Notes under the pieces: generated by a model
The model's database searches: none
What the model saw: the letters and a program-made list of their open reading frames with translations, nothing else
What the model was told of the DNA's origin: nothing
Made by a program: the position numbers and the translations under genes
Assembly: GCA_035527455.1 (NCBI GenBank)
Contig: DATLAN010000509.1
Location: forward strand, 1 to 62,045
Length of the DNA: 62,045 nucleotides
From: DATLAN01 sp035527455
GTDB lineage: Bacteria; Planctomycetota; Planctomycetia; Pirellulales; Thermoguttaceae
Direction: 5' to 3'
In this document: positions 33,269-41,250 of the stretch, piece by piece
Layout: each line of letters begins with the position of its first letter
How positions within the stretch are numbered: the first letter of the stretch is position 1

Positions 33269-33682
33269 CTACTTGATGGATACCGTGGCGCCGGCCTCTT
33301 CCAACTCGGTCTTGAATTTCTCGGCGTCTTCCTTGGAGAGGCCTTCCTTGATTTTGGCCGGTACGCTCTCGACCAGGTCCTTGGCTTCCTTCAGACCCAG
33401 TTGGGTCGCGGCACGTACCACCTTGATCACGCCGATCTTCTTCTCGCCGAAACTCTCCAGCACGACGTCGAATTCGGTTTTCTCCTCCGGCGCGGGCGCG
33501 GCTTCGCCGCCCCCCATCGGACCGACCGCCATCACCGCGCCGCCGGCCGCCGGCTTGATGCCGTGCACTTCCTCCAGGTAGTCGCTAAGTTCCTTCGCTT
33601 CCTTGAGCGTCAAACCCACGATCTTCTCACCCAACTCCTGGGCTTGTGCGGAGAACTCGCGGGTTGCTTCGTCTGTCGCCAT
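33269..33682 (-). CDS. rplL: 50S ribosomal protein L7/L12
   Basis: bL12, 137 residues, the stalk protein that recruits translation factors. An N-terminal dimerisation helix, an Ala/Pro-rich hinge (GGGEAAPAPEE) and the C-terminal domain with KIGVIKVVRAATQLGLKEAKDLVE are all present. It lies 70 bases after rplJ; a 138-base gap before rpoB could hold a processing site or attenuator, but no clear hairpin with a U-tract is seen. Confidence 0.97.
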   Translation of the reverse strand: MATDEATREFSAQAQELGEKIVGLTLKEAKELSDYLEEVHGIKPAAGGAVMAVGPMGGGEAAPAPEEKTEFDVVLESFGEKKIGVIKVVRAATQLGLKEAKDLVESVPAKIKEGLSKEDAEKFKTELEEAGATVSIK

Positions 33683-33753
33683 GAATTCCTATCCTTTCTC
33701 GCCTTGGTTCGAAAAACTCGCTTTTGCAGCCGCGGTCATGCTGCCCACGTGGG

Positions 33754-34275
33754 TCATTCCGCTTTCTGTTCGATCTGACTGGCCAGCGCCGAGCCGGGAC
33801 CGCCCAACTGACTGACCAGGTTGGCCCCGGGACTGAGGACCTGGCCCATCAGCAAACTGAGCTGTTCTTCACGGTTGGGCCACCTGCTGACCTCGGCGAC
33901 CTGCTCGGCGTTGAGCGGCCCGCCGTCCATCACCCCCCCGCGGGTGCGGAATCTCTCATACTCCCCTTTCTTGGCCAACCGGGTAATCTCCTTGGCCAAG
34001 CTGACGATATCCTCGCTCCCCCAGCAAACGGCCGCCGTGCCCGCGAGCCCCTCGAACATCGGCCCCAGGGGCGTTCCCTCGGTGGCCCGGGCAGCCAGGC
34101 TGTTCTTGACCACCATCAGGTTGATGTGTTTGCTCTGAAGCTCCGTTCGGAGCCGGTTGTTGGCGTTGGCATCCAGGCCGATCACGTTGACCAGCAACGC
34201 GTCGTTGACGCCCTGGAAGCTTTCACGCAAATGATCGGTTATCAGGTTCTTGACGTACTTGCTCATCTCAGCCAA
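33754..34275 (-). CDS. rplJ: 50S ribosomal protein L10
   Basis: uL10, 173 residues, anchors the L7/L12 dimers to the large subunit. The N-terminal RNA-binding domain with the VVKNSLAARA segment and a C-terminal helix ending in ALASQIEQKAE are visible. In other bacteria the L10-L12 complex represses its own message through the rplJ leader; here that leader (34276-34387) is partly made of a tandem repeat. Confidence 0.96.
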   Translation of the reverse strand: MAEMSKYVKNLITDHLRESFQGVNDALLVNVIGLDANANNRLRTELQSKHINLMVVKNSLAARATEGTPLGPMFEGLAGTAAVCWGSEDIVSLAKEITRLAKKGEYERFRTRGGVMDGGPLNAEQVAEVSRWPNREEQLSLLMGQVLSPGANLVSQLGGPGSALASQIEQKAE

Positions 34276-34329
34276 CTTCCTCGGCGGTCGGGGTGACGGC
34301 TCGAGCCGGACCCCGATTGGGCCGCAAAT

Positions 34330-34394
34330 GATCTCTTCGTTACAGAGACTCTTCGTTACAGGGTCTCTTCGTTACAGGGTCTCTTCGTTATAGG
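34330..34394. repeat. 16-17 bp tandem repeat in the rplA-rplJ gap
   Basis: Four head-to-tail copies of TCTCTTCGTTACAGGG with small changes. The last copy overlaps the 3' end of rplA and supplies its TAA stop on the minus strand. It fills most of the rplJ leader. Confidence 0.85.
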
Positions 34395-35071
34395 GGTTGG
34401 ATGCGAACGCTCGGGCTCATGGTGGCGCAAATGGCGATGCCTTTGACGTACTGACCCTTCACGGCCGTCGGTTTCAGGCCGACTACGTGATTGACGAACG
34501 CCCGAATGTTGTCGGCCAGTTTGGGTTCGTCGAAGCTCAACTTTCCCACCACGGCGTGTACGTTGCCGCCGGAGTCGTTGCGGAACTCGACCTTGCCGGC
34601 CTTGTATTCCTTGACCATCTTGGCCACGTCCGGCGTGACGGTCCCGGCTCGAGGGGAGGGCATCAAGCCGCGGGGGCCCAGGATACGTCCCAAGGGGCCG
34701 ACCAACCCCATCATGTCCGGGGCGGCGATGCACACGTCGAAGTCGGTCCAACCCTCCTTGATCCGGTTGGCCAGCTCCTCGCCCCCGATCTCGTCGGCGC
34801 CTGCCTCTTGGGCCTCCTGAATTCTATCGCCCTTGGCAAATACGATCACCCGGAGCGTCCGCCCCAGGCCGTGCGGAAGCACGATCGAGCTGCGCACGAT
34901 CTGGTCGGCCTGCTTCGGATCGATCCCCAGCCGCATGGCCACTTCGACCGACTGGTCGAACTTCGTGTTGCCGAACGTTTTCAGCAGCGAGATCGCTTCC
35001 TCCAGCGGCAACGTCTGCTTGCCGGGGGCCTTCTCGCCGAGAACCTTCATTCGCTTGGATTGTTTTACCAT
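34388..35071 (-). CDS. rplA: 50S ribosomal protein L1
   Basis: uL1, 227 residues, the mobile L1 stalk protein and, in other bacteria, repressor of its own operon. The family signatures FDQSVEVAMRLGIDPKQAD and GRILGPRGLMPSPRAGTV are intact. No Shine-Dalgarno sequence lies before the ATG: a 7-bp tandem array begins 10 bases upstream of it. rplA normally sits directly after rplK; here a gene and two arrays separate them, so translational coupling with rplK is not possible. Confidence 0.96.
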   Translation of the reverse strand: MVKQSKRMKVLGEKAPGKQTLPLEEAISLLKTFGNTKFDQSVEVAMRLGIDPKQADQIVRSSIVLPHGLGRTLRVIVFAKGDRIQEAQEAGADEIGGEELANRIKEGWTDFDVCIAAPDMMGLVGPLGRILGPRGLMPSPRAGTVTPDVAKMVKEYKAGKVEFRNDSGGNVHAVVGKLSFDEPKLADNIRAFVNHVVGLKPTAVKGQYVKGIAICATMSPSVRIQPL

Positions 35072-35080
35072 CGTTTAGTC

Positions 35081-35192
35081 GTCAGTGAGCAGTTGTCAGT
35101 GATCGGTTGTCAGTGAGCAGTTGTCAGTGATCAGTTGTCAGTTGTCAGTTGTCAGTTATCAGTTATCAGTTATCAGTTGTCAGTTGTCAGTG
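35081..35192. repeat. Heptamer array, RTCAGTT type
   Basis: Sixteen 7-mers in strict register (GTCAGTT, ATCAGTT, GTCAGTG, AGCAGTT and one ATCGGTT). It starts 10 bases before the rplA start codon and ends 36 bases from the stop of the inserted gene. Confidence 0.93.
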
Positions 35193-35228
35193 ACCGCAAC
35201 GAACCAACGTGATACTGCAATTTTCGTC

Positions 35229-35942
35229 CTATTGATAGTCGGGCAGCTTGGTCGTCGCCTTGTCGCCGATTTCGGCCAGATTCAGGGTCACAGTTCCACT
35301 TTCCCGAACCTGTCCGTCGCGTCTGCCCTCACACTCCATTCGAGCACTTACTACGCCAAAAGGTGCCTTTTCGTGAAGCCGGATCTGAAAGGTGAGATGC
35401 GTCTCATACCTGCCTTGCTGATACTCGCCACGGCCGGCAACGCCCGCACACTGGAGTTTTCCGAGCTTGCACTCGACCAACTCCACATCGAGGTTCTCGG
35501 CATCTTTCAACGGGCCAGACAAAAAGGCCGGAAAGAATCCCTGCCTGTAAACGTCAGGGGGGGCCAGGCTTTGCGGCACATTGTCGGCCTCCCTGAGCCA
35601 GCCTCTTACAAAATGGTCCAGCGGCTTCTTATCCTTTTTCAAATATCTCTCCGGGATAAGGGCTTTGGCGACGAAGGTACGCTTGCCATCCGCATTCTTC
35701 ACATTTCCATCGAATTCGATCCACCGACACTTCTCGCCATTCTCGGTCTGCTGGCCGACCGAACTCATGGTCAAGAAACCCTTTAGTTTCGTTTCCATCC
35801 CGTCGCGCTGTGCGATGAGTTCCATGTCGAACCGGACCCACGCACCATCATCGGGCAACTGATACAACAAACCGTCTGCGCGAGTCGTGGGAGTCCCCAA
35901 AGTCAACAACGCGATTGTGGTGAACATCCACAAAAATTGCAC
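35229..35942 (-). CDS. Exported protein of unknown function inserted between rplK and rplA
   Basis: 237 residues with a signal peptide (MQFLWMFTTIALLTLGTP..., cleavage likely after TRADG or near it). The body is rich in beta strand and charged residues, with phrases such as WIEFDGNVKNADGKRTFVAKALIPERYLK that suggest an all-beta exported domain; I do not recognise a family. GTG at 35942 is chosen because GAGGA stands eight bases before it. It lies in the same direction as the ribosomal genes, bracketed by two different 7-bp arrays. A sampled line (35641-35700) has 31 of 60 G+C, against 38 of 60 in a line of rplL (33361-33420). Transfer is an inference. Confidence 0.75.
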   Translation of the reverse strand: MQFLWMFTTIALLTLGTPTTRADGLLYQLPDDGAWVRFDMELIAQRDGMETKLKGFLTMSSVGQQTENGEKCRWIEFDGNVKNADGKRTFVAKALIPERYLKKDKKPLDHFVRGWLREADNVPQSLAPPDVYRQGFFPAFLSGPLKDAENLDVELVECKLGKLQCAGVAGRGEYQQGRYETHLTFQIRLHEKAPFGVVSARMECEGRRDGQVRESGTVTLNLAEIGDKATTKLPDYQ

Positions 35943-35962
35943 AGCCAAGATCCTCGTCGAAT

Positions 35963-36116
35963 CCCCAGCCCCGAATCCCCAGTCCCCAGCCCCGAACCCC
36001 CAGTCCCCAGCCCCGAATCCCCGAATCCCCAGTCCCCAGTCCCCAGTCCCCAGTCCCCAGTCCCCAGTCCCCAGTTCCGAGTCCCGAATCCCCAGACCCT
36101 AACCCCCTAGCCCCTA
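35963..36116. repeat. Heptamer array, CCCCAGT type
   Basis: About twenty units, mostly the 7-mers CCCCAGT, CCCCAGC and CCCGAAT with a few slips to 8. It runs from about 20 bases before the inserted gene's start up to and including the rplK stop codon, whose TAG reads as part of a GATTAGGGG junction. Confidence 0.9.
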
Positions 36117-36539
36117 ATCCTCAACCAACAGCCCCATGCTTCGGGCAGTCCCTTCGATCATGCGTCGGGCGTGATCGACGTCCCGGGCGTTGAGATCGGC
36201 CATTTTCCTCTTCACGATCTCCTCGATCTGCGCCGAGGTAACGGTGCCGACCTTCTCGCGATTGGGAACCCCCGAGCCCTTGGCGATGCTGGCGGCCTGC
36301 TTCAACAGCGCCGCTGCCGGAGGACTCTTCGTGACGAAATCGAAACTCCGGTCGTTGTACACCCGCACCACCACCGGAATCGGCATCCCGCCGGCTTCCT
36401 TCGTGCGGTCGTTGAACTGCTGCACGAATTGCCCCAGGTTGATCCCGTACCTTCCCAGCGACGTACCGACCGGCGGGGCCGGGGTAGCCTGTCCGCCGGG
36501 TATCTGGAACCTCGCTTCACCCTGTAAATGCTTAGCCAT
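36114..36539 (-). CDS. rplK: 50S ribosomal protein L11
   Basis: uL11, 141 residues, binds the GTPase-associated centre of 23S rRNA. The proline-rich PAPPVGTSLGRYGIN segment bound by thiostrepton and the C-terminal RNA-binding helix region (GTVTSAQIEEIVKRKMADLNA) are intact. It follows nusG by 11 bases. Its TAG stop runs into the heptamer array. Confidence 0.97.
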   Translation of the reverse strand: MAKHLQGEARFQIPGGQATPAPPVGTSLGRYGINLGQFVQQFNDRTKEAGGMPIPVVVRVYNDRSFDFVTKSPPAAALLKQAASIAKGSGVPNREKVGTVTSAQIEEIVKRKMADLNARDVDHARRMIEGTARSMGLLVED

Positions 36540-36550
36540 GAGTCCCCAAC

Positions 36551-37591
36551 CTATACCGCTTCGATTTGCCAGTATTCCAATTCGACGGGCGTGCTCCGCC
36601 CGAAGATATTGATCATCACCGTTACACGACCGTTGGTTTCGTCGATGCTGTCGACTTCGCCCTCGAAGTTCTCGAAGGTTCCCTCGTTGATCTTCACCTG
36701 ATCGCCGGGGCTGACGCCGATCTTCAGCTTGGGCGCTTTTTCGCTCTTTTCCTCCTGCCGGACCAGGATCCGGGAGACTTCATGCGGCAACATGGGGGTG
36801 GGCCGTCCGGCCGCTCCCGTGAAGTCGCCGATGCCCGGCGTCTCGCGGACCAGGAACCAGGTGTCGTCGTTGATCTCCATCTGGATCACCAGGTAGCCCG
36901 GATAAAGCTTCCGCTTCGCAACCCGCTTTTTCCCTCCCTTGAACTCGGTCACCTTTTCGGTCGGCACGATCACGTCGCCGAAATAGTGCTCCAGTCCGGC
37001 AATCGCCACCCGCCGCAGCAACCCGTCTCGAATCGAGTCTTCACGGTTGCTCTGCACCTTGAGGATGTACCAGTCCATGTTCTCGGACTTCGGTTCCTCC
37101 GGGAGCGTTTCCTCTTCAGCCGGCTGGATGGCGGGCTTTTTCTTGGTCTCCGCTGCCGGTTTCTTGGTCTTTTTCACCGGTTTCTTGGTCTTTTCCGCCG
37201 GTTTCTTGGTCTTTTCCGCCGGTTTCTCGGTCTTTTCCGCCGGTTTCTCGGCGGGCATCGCCGATTCGGCTTCCGCGGCCGGCTCGGTCACGGCGACGTC
37301 GGCAGTCCCCGGGCTCGCAACGTCCTGGTCTGCCGCCGCAGTCTCCTCGACGGGAACCGATTCGGGCTGCGAGACCTCCTCGTCGGTTGTCGCAGTCTCC
37401 GTAGCCGGTTCGGTCGCGGCGGCGTCGGCAGTCCCCGGGCTCGCAACGTCCCGGTCGGCCTCCGCGGTTTCCACAGAGGGCGCCGGCTCGACGGTCACGG
37501 GTGCGTCCGATTGCGCAACGACACTCTCGGCCGAAGTCTCTTCGGACAGGTCGCGCGGCTGATCGGTCGGGTTGTTCGGCTCGTCGGTCAC
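36551..37591 (-). CDS. nusG: Transcription factor NusG with long N-terminal extension
   Basis: 346 residues, about twice the usual length. Residues 172-346 are a complete NusG: the NGN domain opens at Met172 (MDWYILKVQSN), carries YPGYLVIQM, and the KOW domain follows (SPGDQVKINEGTFENFEGEV). Residues 1-171 are a low-complexity extension: an acidic part with two near copies of DVASPGTADxAxTEPA, then a lysine-rich part made of KPAEKTKKP repeats. The frame is continuous and no ribosome-binding site precedes the internal ATG, so the extension is probably translated. It lies between secE and rplK as in E. coli. Confidence 0.93.
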   Translation of the reverse strand: MTDEPNNPTDQPRDLSEETSAESVVAQSDAPVTVEPAPSVETAEADRDVASPGTADAAATEPATETATTDEEVSQPESVPVEETAAADQDVASPGTADVAVTEPAAEAESAMPAEKPAEKTEKPAEKTKKPAEKTKKPVKKTKKPAAETKKKPAIQPAEEETLPEEPKSENMDWYILKVQSNREDSIRDGLLRRVAIAGLEHYFGDVIVPTEKVTEFKGGKKRVAKRKLYPGYLVIQMEINDDTWFLVRETPGIGDFTGAAGRPTPMLPHEVSRILVRQEEKSEKAPKLKIGVSPGDQVKINEGTFENFEGEVDSIDETNGRVTVMINIFGRSTPVELEYWQIEAV

Positions 37592-37643
37592 GCCTGACTT
37601 CCCAAGGGGTGTCTATGAATCGTTCCGGCAGCGCGTCTGCATG

Positions 37644-38051
37644 CTAGAAGATTCGTAGCACCTCGGTAAAAAGGACTCTCCAAATCCAGTCGTAGAAAAA
37701 CAGAACTGCGGCCAGGAAAAAAATGGTAACCAGCACCACCATCGAGGCACGGAACAGTTCGGCTCGCGAAGGCCAAGACACCTTGTTCATCTCGGCTTCG
37801 ACCGCGATCAGGAAGTCGGTGAAATTGGGCACGTTCACAATGCGGTAGGCAATCCACAGGCCGATCAGCAGCAGCACGCCCGGCAGCCCGAAACGCCACG
37901 TGGGCGAACCGTCCATCAGCATGTTGCTCAGTCGCCAAAGCCCCATCGCCATGGTCAGCGCGATCGCCGCGAACGTAACCTGGCGGGTGATGCGGCCCTG
38001 GTTCCGCTTGTAGATGCCGGTCTGAAACAGTTGTTGGAAAAAACCACTCAC
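37644..38051 (-). CDS. secE: Preprotein translocase subunit SecE
   Basis: 135 residues from the GTG at 38051, which follows GGGGAG; the longer frame to ATG 38090 would abut the tRNA-Trp gene. The conserved EMNKVSWPSRAEL segment before the last membrane helix is intact, and two further hydrophobic segments lie upstream, so this is the three-helix form. SecE clamps SecY in the inner membrane. It sits between tRNA-Trp and nusG, the usual place. Confidence 0.93.
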   Translation of the reverse strand: MSGFFQQLFQTGIYKRNQGRITRQVTFAAIALTMAMGLWRLSNMLMDGSPTWRFGLPGVLLLIGLWIAYRIVNVPNFTDFLIAVEAEMNKVSWPSRAELFRASMVVLVTIFFLAAVLFFYDWIWRVLFTEVLRIF

Positions 38052-38091
38052 CGGGAAAACAACTCCCCAAAGGATTGCCGTGATTCGCAAG

Positions 38092-38164
38092 CAGGGGCGG
38101 AGGGACTCGAACTCTCAACCGCTGGTTTTGGAGACCAGTGCTCTACCACTTGAGCTACACCCCT
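38092..38164 (-). tRNA. trnW: tRNA-Trp (CCA)
   Basis: 73 nt. The acceptor arms AGGGGTG and CGCCCCT pair over seven positions with one G-U, the anticodon loop reads CTCCAAA with CCA in place, and the T arm carries GTTCGAG. CCA is not encoded. It lies between tuf and secE, as in many bacteria. Confidence 0.96.
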
Positions 38165-38201
38165 GCAATTCAACGGGCGAGCCCCGTCCGCTGCCCGGCC
38201 G

Positions 38202-39398
38202 CTATTTAATCACCTTGGTCACCACGCCCGAACCAACCGTCCGGCCGCCCTCTCGAATGGCAAATCGCACGTTCGCGTCCATGGCGATCGGCGACATCAA
38301 CTCCACGCTGACCCGGACGTTGTCGCCGGGCATGCACATTTCGGCGTCGCCCAACAGGTTGGCCGAGCCGGTCACGTCGGTCGTACGGAAGTAGAACTGC
38401 GGGCGATAGCCGCTGAAGAACGGCGTGTGCCGCCCGCCTTCGTCTTTCGAGAGGACGTAGACCTCGGCCTCGAACTGCGTGTGCGGCGTGATCGAACCCG
38501 GCTTGGCCAAAACCTGGCCGCGCTCGATTTGTTCGCGTTTGACGCCCCGCAACAGGCAACCGACGTTGTCGCCGGCCTCGCCCCGGTCCAGGGTCTTGTT
38601 GAACATCTCCACGCCGGTGCAGACCGTGGTGCGCGATTCGTTGATGCCCACGATCTCCACGTTCTCGCCGGTCTTGATGACGCCCTGCTCGATACGCCCG
38701 GTGGCCACCGTGCCGCGGCCTTCGATCGAGAAGACGTCTTCGATGGCCATCAGGAACGGCTTATCCTTTTCACGCACCGGCTCCGGAATGTGCTGGTCGA
38801 TCGCGTCCATCAATTCCTGAATGCACCTGGCTTTCTCCGGATCGGTCGGGTTGTTGTAGGCCGAAAGGGAGTCCCCCTGGATGATCGGGATGTCGTCGCC
38901 CGGAAAACCGTAGTCGGTCAACAACTCTCGCAGTTCCAATTCGACCAGTTCGAGCAATTCCGGATCGTCGACCAGGTCGACTTTGTTGAGGAAGACGACC
39001 AAGGCCGGGACGTTCACCTGGCGAGCCAGCAGGACGTGCTCGCGAGTCTGCGGCATGGGGCCGTCCGCGGCCGAAACGACCAGGATCGCCCCGTCCATCT
39101 GGGCGGCGCCGGTGATCATATTCTTGATGAAGTCGGCGTGGCCCGGACAGTCGATGTGGGCGTAATGCCGGTTCTCGGTCTGGTACTCGACGTGAGCCAC
39201 CGCGATGGTCACCGTCTTGGTCACGTCGCGGACGGTGCCGCCCTTGGCGATGTCCGCGTACGACTTGAACTTGGCGAATCCTTTTTGTTGCTGGACAGCC
39301 AATATCGCCCCGGTCAACGTAGTCTTGCCGTGGTCAATGTGGCCGATGGTGCCCACGTTGACGTGGGGCTTGGTTCGTTGAAAAACTTCCTTGGCCAT
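38202..39398 (-). CDS. tuf: Elongation factor Tu
   Basis: 398 residues. G1 (GHIDHGKT), G3 (DCPGH) and G4 (NKVD) are canonical, and domains 2 and 3 are complete to the end (GGRTVGSGVVTKVIK). Switch I is not: where most EF-Tu have KARGITINTSHVEY, this protein has RDVTKTVTIAVAHVEY, so the RG pair before the invariant threonine is replaced. AGGGAG precedes the ATG. It lies between tRNA-Thr(GGT) and tRNA-Trp. It delivers aminoacyl-tRNA to the ribosome. Confidence 0.97.
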   Translation of the reverse strand: MAKEVFQRTKPHVNVGTIGHIDHGKTTLTGAILAVQQQKGFAKFKSYADIAKGGTVRDVTKTVTIAVAHVEYQTENRHYAHIDCPGHADFIKNMITGAAQMDGAILVVSAADGPMPQTREHVLLARQVNVPALVVFLNKVDLVDDPELLELVELELRELLTDYGFPGDDIPIIQGDSLSAYNNPTDPEKARCIQELMDAIDQHIPEPVREKDKPFLMAIEDVFSIEGRGTVATGRIEQGVIKTGENVEIVGINESRTTVCTGVEMFNKTLDRGEAGDNVGCLLRGVKREQIERGQVLAKPGSITPHTQFEAEVYVLSKDEGGRHTPFFSGYRPQFYFRTTDVTGSANLLGDAEMCMPGDNVRVSVELMSPIAMDANVRFAIREGGRTVGSGVVTKVIK

Positions 39399-39503
39399 TA
39401 TTCTTTTCTCTTTCTCCCTACGTTGGAACGAACGGGTTTTTCGAATGAACCTGAATGGGCCGACAATTCAGGCATGAATCTCGGTCTTCTCGGCCGACAA
39501 AAG

Positions 39504-39576
<73 letters not shown>

Positions 39577-39763
39577 CTGCCTGGTCCCGTCGGTCCCCAC
39601 TGCGTCCGGTACGCCACCTGCCGCCGCCCTCCTGTCGCCGATTGTCCTTGAACTCGCTTTGGTTTTTCTTGTTGGCTATTGATTCTCTAAATGAACGAAC
39701 TCTGTATATGAACGTCTTCTTCGCAAGCTGACCGGCTCGATCTTTACTCCGATTTCCCGCCAA

Positions 39764-39834
39764 AGCGGGTGAAGGGAGTCGAACCCTCGTCAATAGCTTG
39801 GAAGGCTATTGCTCTACCGTTGAGCTACACCCGC
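39764..39834 (-). tRNA. trnG: tRNA-Gly (TCC)
   Basis: 71 nt. Acceptor arms GCGGGTG and CACCCGC pair fully, the anticodon stem ATAGC/GCTAT holds the loop CTTCCAA. The T arm has GTTCGAC. The 187 bases between it and tRNA-Thr(GGT) hold nothing I can name. Confidence 0.96.
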
Positions 39835-39860
39835 ATTACACCGGTACCGCCTTGGTAAAT

Positions 39861-39942
39861 TGGGGGGTGCAGGATTCGAACCTGCGAAGGCACTGCCATC
39901 AGATTTACAGTCTGACCCCTTTGACCGCTCGGGAAACCCCCC
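39861..39942 (-). tRNA. trnY: tRNA-Tyr (GTA)
   Basis: 82 nt, with the long variable arm of a class II tRNA. The acceptor stem is a run of G-C pairs (GGGGGGT with ACCCCCC), the anticodon loop is CTGTAAA, and the T loop has GTTCGAA. Confidence 0.95.
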
Positions 39943-40073
39943 TTGTTTGGTTGTTGCAGTGGGTCGTCGACGACCGGCCTTTCAGCTTCAACCCTGACGG
40001 TTCGAAACCTCTTCGCCCTGACGGTTCGTCATCAGCGCCGCCTCTAGGGCAAGATCAAGGGGTTTCCGTTACG

Positions 40074-40146
40074 AGCTAGCGGAGGGACTTGAACCCACAA
40101 CCTGCTGATTACAAATCAGCCGCTCTGCCGATTGAGCTACGCTAGC
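40074..40146 (-). tRNA. trnT: tRNA-Thr (TGT)
   Basis: 73 nt. Acceptor arms GCTAGCG and CGCTAGC pair fully, the anticodon stem GCTGA/TCAGC holds TTTGTAA, and the T loop has GTTCAAG. First gene of the tRNA-tuf block; the 131 bases before tRNA-Tyr contain only two copies of CCCTGACGGTTCG. Confidence 0.95.
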
Positions 40147-40173
40147 CGGTCGGGCCCGTCACGCGAACCTCCT

Positions 40174-40201
40174 AATATAACTAACCTCGCGGTCCACGCA
40201 A
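40174..40201 (-). promoter_or_regulatory. Likely promoter of the tRNA-tuf-secE-nusG block
   Basis: Minus strand: TTGCGT (40196-40201), 16 bases, TATATT (40174-40179). A start near 40167 lies about 20 bases before tRNA-Thr(TGT), followed by a G+C-rich GACGGGCCCG stretch of the sort found at growth-rate-controlled promoters. The remaining gap up to 40486 shows nothing else I can support. Confidence 0.5.
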
Positions 40202-40486
40202 GGCAGATGGAACGGAAAAAACCGATCGCCCCCGAATGATTCGCGAAAACCGGCACGCCATCCACTCTAAAGTGGGGAAAATTTCGACGATCCGCCACCC
40301 CCGGCCGACCAAAAAATCACAAGACCCCCTGAAGGGACCAAACGCTCAGACCGCTACCTCCGAGGCAAAACACAGCATTCTATCGAACTCCACGAGAAAC
40401 GACAACCCCCTTCAGCTTCGGTTCGGCCGAATCGCCCAATCCCATCCCCGGCGATCTCCCGGCGCCGGGTCGCCCGAAGTGTTGGG

Positions 40487-41176
40487 CTACTGAAGCACTT
40501 TGATCCGCAGATCCCGGAATTGCACCTTCATCGGCGGCCCGGGGTGCATCTGCAACGCAATCACGCCGCTTCGGGCCGCGTGCTGCTCGTCCCGGTCGTC
40601 CACCTGCGACATCACCACGCCGTTGATATCGAGCGTGATCCGGCTGCCCCGGGCGACGATGCGATAGTCGTTCCAGTCGTCCGCCTTGATCCGCTTCTGC
40701 AACTCGTCCGAATCGGCCACCACGGTCACCTGCTTGCTGCCGTCGGTGTCGATCACGACCTGGGTGCCGCGCATGGCAATGCCCCCTCGGGCGTGCTCGA
40801 ACAGGGCGCCGGACCATTGCTGCCCGGCCTCCAGGTCGGCCTGGTAGCCCCGGGTGTCCCAGTCGGGCAGTTCGCGGCTGCGGAATTGCACTCCGGAGTT
40901 GCCGCCGACGATGCGGTAGGAGAACCGCATCTCGAAGTCGCCCGGCGTCCCGCCGCGCCACATCAGATAGTGAGGTTTGTTGCACGGGTTTTCCGGAGTG
41001 CTCTGGCCGGTGATCGCCCCATCCTCCACGGTCCACCCGCCCGGCTTGCCTTCCCAGCCGGTCAGGTCCTTTCCGTTGAACATCGAGACAAAGCCTTCTT
41101 CGACCTCCCCGCCCGACGCGACGGCAGAGGTGAACACGGCGACGAAAACGACGGTGAAGAGGGCTCGGTAGGTCAT
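40487..41176 (-). CDS. Exported DUF1080 (3-keto-disaccharide hydrolase-type) protein
   Basis: 229 residues with a signal peptide ending near SAVASGG. The DUF1080 hallmarks are present: GFVSMFNGKDLTGWEG at the start of the mature domain, GDFEMRFSYRIVGGNSGVQFRSR, and ALQMHPGPPMKVQFRDLRIK at the end. Members adopt a concanavalin-like jelly roll and cleave or bind keto-glycosides. ATG 41176 is chosen because CGGAG stands seven bases before it; the upstream ATG 41191 lies a few bases after the stop of the hepT remnant. Confidence 0.88.
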   Translation of the reverse strand: MTYRALFTVVFVAVFTSAVASGGEVEEGFVSMFNGKDLTGWEGKPGGWTVEDGAITGQSTPENPCNKPHYLMWRGGTPGDFEMRFSYRIVGGNSGVQFRSRELPDWDTRGYQADLEAGQQWSGALFEHARGGIAMRGTQVVIDTDGSKQVTVVADSDELQKRIKADDWNDYRIVARGSRITLDINGVVMSQVDDRDEQHAARSGVIALQMHPGPPMKVQFRDLRIKVLQ

Positions 41177-41196
41177 AGCTGTTCTCCGCATGGGAC

Positions 41197-41250
41197 TTAA
41201 CTGACCGTGTCCAGCATATGGCCGACATAGACCAGGTCATCCTTGGTCAT
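41197..41250 (-). pseudogene. Remnant of a HepT-like (DUF86/HEPN) toxin gene
   Basis: An ATG overlapping the 3' end of the nucleotidyltransferase gene opens a 17-codon frame, MTKDDLVYVGHMLDTVS, then TAA. This matches the usual N-terminus of DUF86/HepT proteins (M-x-x-DDLVYLGHMLD), and the overlap is the standard layout of mntA-hepT pairs. All of the remaining 90 or so codons, including the RX4HXY active site, are missing: the DUF1080 gene begins instead. Confidence 0.7.

Noticed and set aside
35081..36116. CRISPR array reading of the regular repeats around the inserted gene
   Set aside because: The units are 7 bp without spacers, and no cas genes are present.
40380..41240. A 286-codon frame starting MTWSMSAICW across the DUF1080 gene
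   Set aside because: It is the second frame of the DUF1080 gene, joined by chance to the hepT stub.
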